Shown one piece after another: positions 44,532-49,615 of a stretch of DNA of 49,615 bases. The notes under the pieces are model-generated. The model was not told the origin of the DNA, did not search any database, and saw only the letters and a program-made list of their open reading frames with translations. How positions within the stretch are numbered: the first letter of the stretch is position 1; every line of letters starts with the position of its first letter. The stretch is from Spirogloea muscicola (taxonomy: Eukaryota > Streptophyta > Zygnematophyceae > Spirogloeales > Spirogloeaceae): positions 49,857 through 99,471 of the forward strand of contig WELB01000039.1 of the NCBI GenBank assembly GCA_009602725.1. Direction: 5' to 3'. The position numbers and the translations under genes were made by a program.

Positions 44532-45000
44532 CGTGGCACGCGCCGACCAGGACCTGCACCAAGATTGACAGGCCGTGATATCATAGCCGGCATTTCCAAA
44601 TCGATATACAGAAGGAACTCGTGAAGTAGTCCCTTAAACTACGCCTCTGTGCCTTATTTTGCTGCAACGTCAGTGTGACTCGTGCCCCAGATGAAGAATG
44701 CACGATTCAGCGTCTAATCTGCACAAATAGTGAGCACCGCATCCCTCGTGCTGTGAAGTGCCTATGCCTGAGTACGTGACGTATGTGCCTTGCATGACCT
44801 CTTCTGTCCCCAGCTTGCGTGCCCAGTCGCCTTGCCTGCTTGCCCGTCGCCTGCGGATCGCCTGTGGATACCAAAGCTGGAACCCAGTGACTTGGAGCCC
44901 AAGGCTGCGCTTTGTCTCAGAAGCGGGGGGAAAACTGCTGTGAGTGCTCGTGTGGACAGCCGCGTCCTGCCTGAGCGAGGCCAGGCTGCGAGGCGCCCAA

Positions 45001-45038
45001 AGCGGCAGCGGCAGCGGCAGCGGCAGCGGCAGCGGCAG
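45001..45038. repeat. AGCGGC hexanucleotide repeat
   Basis: Six perfect agcggc units. On the minus strand it codes for Leu-Pro repeats inside the possible targeting exon of the glutaredoxin. Confidence 0.9.
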
Positions 45039-45199
45039 GCTGATGCGGCAGTGGCGGCCTGCGGCTGCGGCGGCGGGCCGCAGCAGGCCCTGCAGCATGG
45101 ATGGGCAGCAGCAACTGCAGCAATCGATCAGCTTGTGGGCTGCGCCGCCGCGGCGGAAATCCACCCCTTTTTCGCTATCCCGCCAGCACCCAAATCCGC

Positions 45200-45427
<228 letters not shown>

Positions 45428-48120
45428 TCTCACTTCCACCGCCCCCCCTGCCCCGCCCCCCCTCTCCCTCTTGCCCGTCCCTTCTTTCCTCCCCACACCC
45501 CCCCCTTCTCCACCTTCATATCCCCCTACCCCATCGCCACATGCACAAGCTCCAACCCCACCTCACTACATGCACTCTTCTCTTGCCCGAATATCGGGGG
45601 CACATGCATGCAATGCTCGCCTGCAGCCGCCCGGGCAATTTCCTCGGCCGTCGGGAGCCCGGCACCACGCCAAGGGCGGCGATAACGAAAACTTCATACT
45701 CTATGAAATCCACTATAATCAATATAAGCATTGGAAACCTCAATGTCTGACTGAAGATGTCAGATCACGCAGAACTCATGATTCTGCTTGCATGCGATAC
45801 TCTAAGGTACCCTCATGTACAGTGATTTTACTGGATGAACAATGCCTACACAAAGATGAAGCAGAGAAGCATCCGTCATCTTCTTGTTATCATCGTTCAG
45901 GTTAGGGAGTGCTAGGGCATCGCAGACCTGATCAGTCCAATGAAAGAGGCATGACGACATGGCCAACTGTGCGGAGTGGTCTTGCACATGCAACACAATG
46001 CAAGATTTATTGGTGCAAAGCGTGCAGGTGGCCGCCACTTCAAGAGGGCCAACCTTTGTTGTCATCAGTCGAGCTCACCTCTCCCAGTGCTTTGAGCACC
46101 CAATGCTCGTAGCCAGTTTCTTAGGTCTGTGCCTTAGCGCTCTAATCAGTACTTTCTTTGGCTTGGCCCTTCACAACCCTTCTGAACTATCGTCCATCTC
46201 TCTTTAATAGCCTCCCTCACTGCATGCCTCGTCGAATCTTCAATTTGAGTCCTCTCTGGCTGGCCCCGTCACTGCCGCGCCCCTTTTCAAGAGAGCTATA
46301 CCTTCTCCAGCCTATGGCTTGGCTCTGCTCGAGCTTGCTTGATTGTAAAGCTCGCCATGTCGCAGCCACAAGCTCTGGTGCGCTGCTGGTTTGCAGAGGA
46401 TGAGGGGTTGCTGGACTGTGTGCCCTTTAGCTCGTTGGGCAAAGTGCTGAACATCAGTCGTGCCCTGAAGTCAATCATTACAAGAAGCTGTACAGGTACC
46501 TACAGCCTAGCCCAATGTTGTGCTCCTTGGACAGCTTTCTCAAGCCCAATGAAGGTCCGTCGGGGATCTCTTCATACGAGCCAAGGTGACCCTGGCTCTG
46601 CTAAAAGGGCACTTATTAGCAGGCTTCGAAAGAAAACCCGAATAAGACCCGGGGTCTGCGCAAATATTGATCGTCCTTGATTATAATTGTCAGAATGTAT
46701 CTTGTTATAATAATGGCGGCACCCGGGCATGGTGAGGAGTACGATTCATATCATCAGTCCTACCAAGCTTAGCTTGCATTTGGGGCTCACAAATAAGCGG
46801 CAATATCCTCACCTACTCATTACAGACTGGCCTTGGCACCAGACACCCTTGCAGGAGTGGACTCGACGAGCTGGTATATAGGCCTTGTTGAGCAGCTCAC
46901 AAGCAAGCTACTTGGGTTTCTCTTCTGGGCTACTCAATGTAAATTCAATATAGTAAAGTGGTTGCTTGCTGCACCCACGGACCTAAAAGACTGACGCCCC
47001 AATCAGGTACATCTATTCTGACTGCCTCAAACACTATAGACATCTTCTAGCTTGGTGTTGAGAGCTAGACAAGCAGCCACCCCTTGCATAGGGCTCTGCA
47101 AAGTCGACACCTTCAGGAAACCTCGAGTGATCTCCATGTGCTCACTCACATGTCTTTCCCCGCAGGTCGGCACGACGCACTAGGCCTACTTTGATGAAAG
47201 AGTGAAGGAGCTCAACCTCTGTCCTAGGAAATTGCAATATTCGTCAACTGCATTCTGCCGCCTGCTGCTCCTGTACTGGGCAATTGGCAATCTTCATTCC
47301 CCTGCAGTTTGATGGTATGTTGTTGTCATTGATTAAGCTTGGCACACGAGCTTGCCACATGCCACATGCTTGGGACAGTGTTTATGGCTCCGTGTTGGCA
47401 CACTTGGCTGAAGTTGGTCACCCAGGTCTACTTGCACCTTCACTGTACAGAATGGCTCTTGGTCGCACCTGCACTTGCGGCCCTCTCATGTCGGTAGGGG
47501 ACCTGACTGTTGCACAGCAAATGAGCCTTTGACCTTGCCAACAACTCTCCCCTTCATCTCTACCAGTATTTACAACCGTGTCCTGCACTTCTATCTCAAT
47601 CACCTCTGGGTCGCCCTTGAGACAAACACACACACAAGAAGCTCTTAAAAGAAGGAGGTGGCTGTGATAGGGCCAAGAAGAAGTGGACAAGGTCAAGGGG
47701 CACAGCACACTTGGTAGAGTACCAGCACCCACAGGTGAACATGATAGCCCTCTTGGATCTTGCATGTAATTTCACGGTCTATATTCAGAAAAGCGCAGCC
47801 TCTTGCAATCAATCTTACTTTCATGGCTAAGTCTGGTGGGGTTTCGATGTCAAGCCCAGGGAAGGCATTGCATAATTGAATGGAGCACAGTAGTCAGACC
47901 ACTATGGACAGCAACTTCAGAGTCCATCAAGCTCTACTGTGTCATTATGCAGCACAGCATGTCCAGACCGCGTCCATAACCCAAGTTGCTATGGCCAAGA
48001 AGTTATGCAAGTTATGTAAAGAGACCTTCATTTCTTGGCCGCCATGCCAGGGGAGTCTATGTTACAATGTATATTGTACAGTAGTGCAGCCCAAACAGTC
48101 ATAGCCTTGCGCAGCCAAGA
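45428..48120. other. 2.7 kb with no recognised gene
   Basis: C-rich sequence to about 45600, then ordinary intergenic composition with only short frames, none resembling a family I know. A weak LINE-tail remnant is listed at 47640-47705. Low-expression or lineage-specific genes cannot be excluded. Confidence 0.45.
47640..47705 (-). mobile_element. LINE tail remnant
   Basis: The plus strand reads tgtgatagggccaagaagaa and gtggacaaggtcaaggggc, similar to the tail consensus (gtgaacagccagcc, then a tggacaaggtc-like stretch) at 32630-32660 and 4200-4240. It is short and worn, so the assignment is tentative. Confidence 0.4.
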
Positions 48121-49615
48121 TCACCAATTGAACCAGCTCAACATGTGGTGCCGGTGATGGTGATCATGGCCGTGTTGAGACAGCATCCGCGAAAGCTCCA
48201 TGACCCACAAAGGCGTGCAAATGACCGCCTGCATTCGGGTATTACAGTAAATCTGGACATTCAGACGGGTGCGAACAAACAAGCAGGAAAGGATGGTGCT
48301 TTGAGAGGCGCAGTGATAGACAGGGACAGCATGCCTAAGGGAGCATGTGCACTGAGGTATGTTCAAGGCAGTGGGATGCTCGTACCACAATGGTGGCGAC
48401 CATAAGCCCCGTTCGCTCGCGGGGGTCCCTGACACCGTTGGTGCAGAAGATGATGGCTGCAAGGATCCACGCCACCGGGAAGAACACCCCAAGGATGGCC
48501 CTGGAGGGACCCCAGACAACAAATCAAACCCAGTCAATTCCTTAAGAGGTCATGATTGCCTGATTATTGCCTGACAAATTGTGATTTCTGTCAGCACTGC
48601 GCTTGGCAAGACAGGCAATACAAAGACGAGCAACATTGCAACAAAGACGACAATGCAACTGTGGCTCTTTGTGATCTGACGGAGAGAGTAAGGGGCAGCG
48701 AGTAAGGTGCGAGTGCAGCATGCAGTAGCAAGCGGCAAGGCGAAGCTCACAGAAACCAGCCAACGCCGATGCCGCAGAAGGGCAGAGACTCGTTGATGTC
48801 ATACTGCGCATAGAAGGCCTCCGAATGCCCCGCCGGCGGGCCGACTGCAGGCATGCTCACGACCGCATGGTCTGCGAGAGCGCACAGCAGGCGCTGGCAG
48901 TCAGTGCCAGCAGCGGCCAGACAGCAGGGTGCTGTCTCTGACACGTGAGACTGCATGTGAGAGTGCGGCAGGCTGGAAACCCATCTGGCAATCCAGGTGC
49001 CCAACAAGAGCCTGTCCAAGGAGCTTGTGCTCCGACGAACCTGCAGGCACGCCGTAAGGGTGCGCCTGAGTGTAGACAACGCCCTCGCGGATCGCCATGT
49101 CTCGTTGAGGACCCACTGGGGCATGTTGGCGAGACCCAGCCGTCTCACTGGCGGCCTCTTCCTGCCAGAGATACAGGCCACAGCACATCTAAGTTGTGGC
49201 CTGCCGTTAGCGTGGCCGTCGAGAGGCCGCGCCGTGCGCCCCAATATCCTCGTCGTTGGCTACTCATGCATGTCTCGAGCACTGGCCGCGCCGCATCGAG
49301 GTCACCGCCGCAGGCGCGCCCGCTGCCGTCAACCAGCGCAGGCCTGGCTCAGAGCCGCCAGCGGCCCCCAGTCCACAGCGGCGGAGCACGGTGGAGGCAG
49401 CGCCGCAGCGTGAGGGCAAAGCGGCGCGGCGATGAAGCCGACGCTCCAAGTCTGAGCGTCCGAGGATGGCGGCGACAGCGGCGGCGGCGCTCACCTGCGC
49501 CGTGCCGCGCTCGCCGTCATGGCCATGCAGGAGCGGCTGCTTTGCCTCCTCCACCTCCCCGGCGGCCGCGCCGGCGCCGCCCGCTTCTTGCGGCGGCGGC
49601 GGCGGCGGCGGCCGC
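48121..49615 (-). CDS. Small membrane protein, '60S ribosomal protein L18a-like' family, runs off the right edge
   Basis: Plant two-helix membrane protein whose database name refers to L18a only by similarity; it is not a ribosomal protein and its function is poorly known. Exons: edge to 49495; 49161-49041; 48871-48751; 48500-48386; 48195-48121; phases consistent. The first visible exon gives EEAKQPLLHGHDGERGTAQ. Then come VVYTQAHPYGVPAG and the family core SLPFCGIGVGWFL, continuing as AILGVFFPVAWILAAIIFC, then NGVRDPRERTGLMVATIV. Compare CCGIGxGWFL and DYREKPGLVACTIAAI in land plants. The last exon is unusual: HGHDHHHRHHMLSWFNW, a histidine-rich tail. The beginning lies in the GC-rich Ala/Pro-coding repeat at the edge; no ATG is visible. 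Confidence 0.85.
49585..49615. repeat. GCG/CGG trinucleotide repeat at the right edge
   Basis: The window ends in a ggcggcggc tract, as at the starts of several other genes here. It probably lies in the 5' leader or Ala/Pro-rich N-terminus of the membrane protein gene. Confidence 0.8.

Overview
The window is nuclear DNA of a green plant-lineage eukaryote, most likely a streptophyte (a charophyte-grade alga or an early land plant). Genes are GC-rich and broken into many short exons with GT-AG, and unusually often GC-AG, introns. Encoded proteins are plant-type: a plant receptor-like kinase, the plastid pseudo-protease FTSHI2, plastid trigger factor TIG, a plant S-adenosylmethionine carrier, a plastid UbiE-like methyltransferase, an HIPL protein and an L18a-like membrane protein. 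Degenerate TTTAGGG-type sequence also fits a plant. I cannot name the species. It is a draft scaffold: 95 C at the left edge, a 703-N gap, and four single-N joins, two of them beside genes that lack their expected remainder.

Layout, left to right: 5'-partial receptor-like kinase (+, to 2177); LINE fragments (4.2-5.2 kb); FTSHI2 (-, 7057-12744); class I histone deacetylase with a long extra C-terminus (-, 13609-17842); truncated CHY zinc-finger gene (-, 18061-18926); a dense patch of LINE 3' ends (19.8-21.8 kb); complete eIF5A (+, 21913-23672); complete TIG (-, 24632-29177); a second LINE patch (29.2-32.7 kb); F-box/LRR gene (+, 33408-35670); C-terminal part of an HIPL gene (-, 36922-37855); plastid methyltransferase (-, 38470-40765) head-to-head with a SAM carrier (+, to 43396); CPYS glutaredoxin (-, 43898-44531); a CT microsatellite and about 2.5 kb without recognised genes; and an L18a-like membrane protein (-, 48121 to the right edge).

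There is no operon or defence system. The functional thread is organelle biology: FTSHI2 (protein import motor), TIG (folding), the methyltransferase and SAM carrier (SAM use and SAM supply), and possibly the glutaredoxin. Three things stand out. 5'-truncated LINE 3' ends lie just upstream of several gene starts. About 5 of roughly 69 reconstructed introns begin with GC. The SAM carrier and a SAM-dependent methyltransferase share a roughly 200-bp telomere-like intergenic region. Exon coordinates were worked out by hand from protein-family similarity, splice signals and phase arithmetic; in most genes every exon length agrees with the phase of its neighbours.
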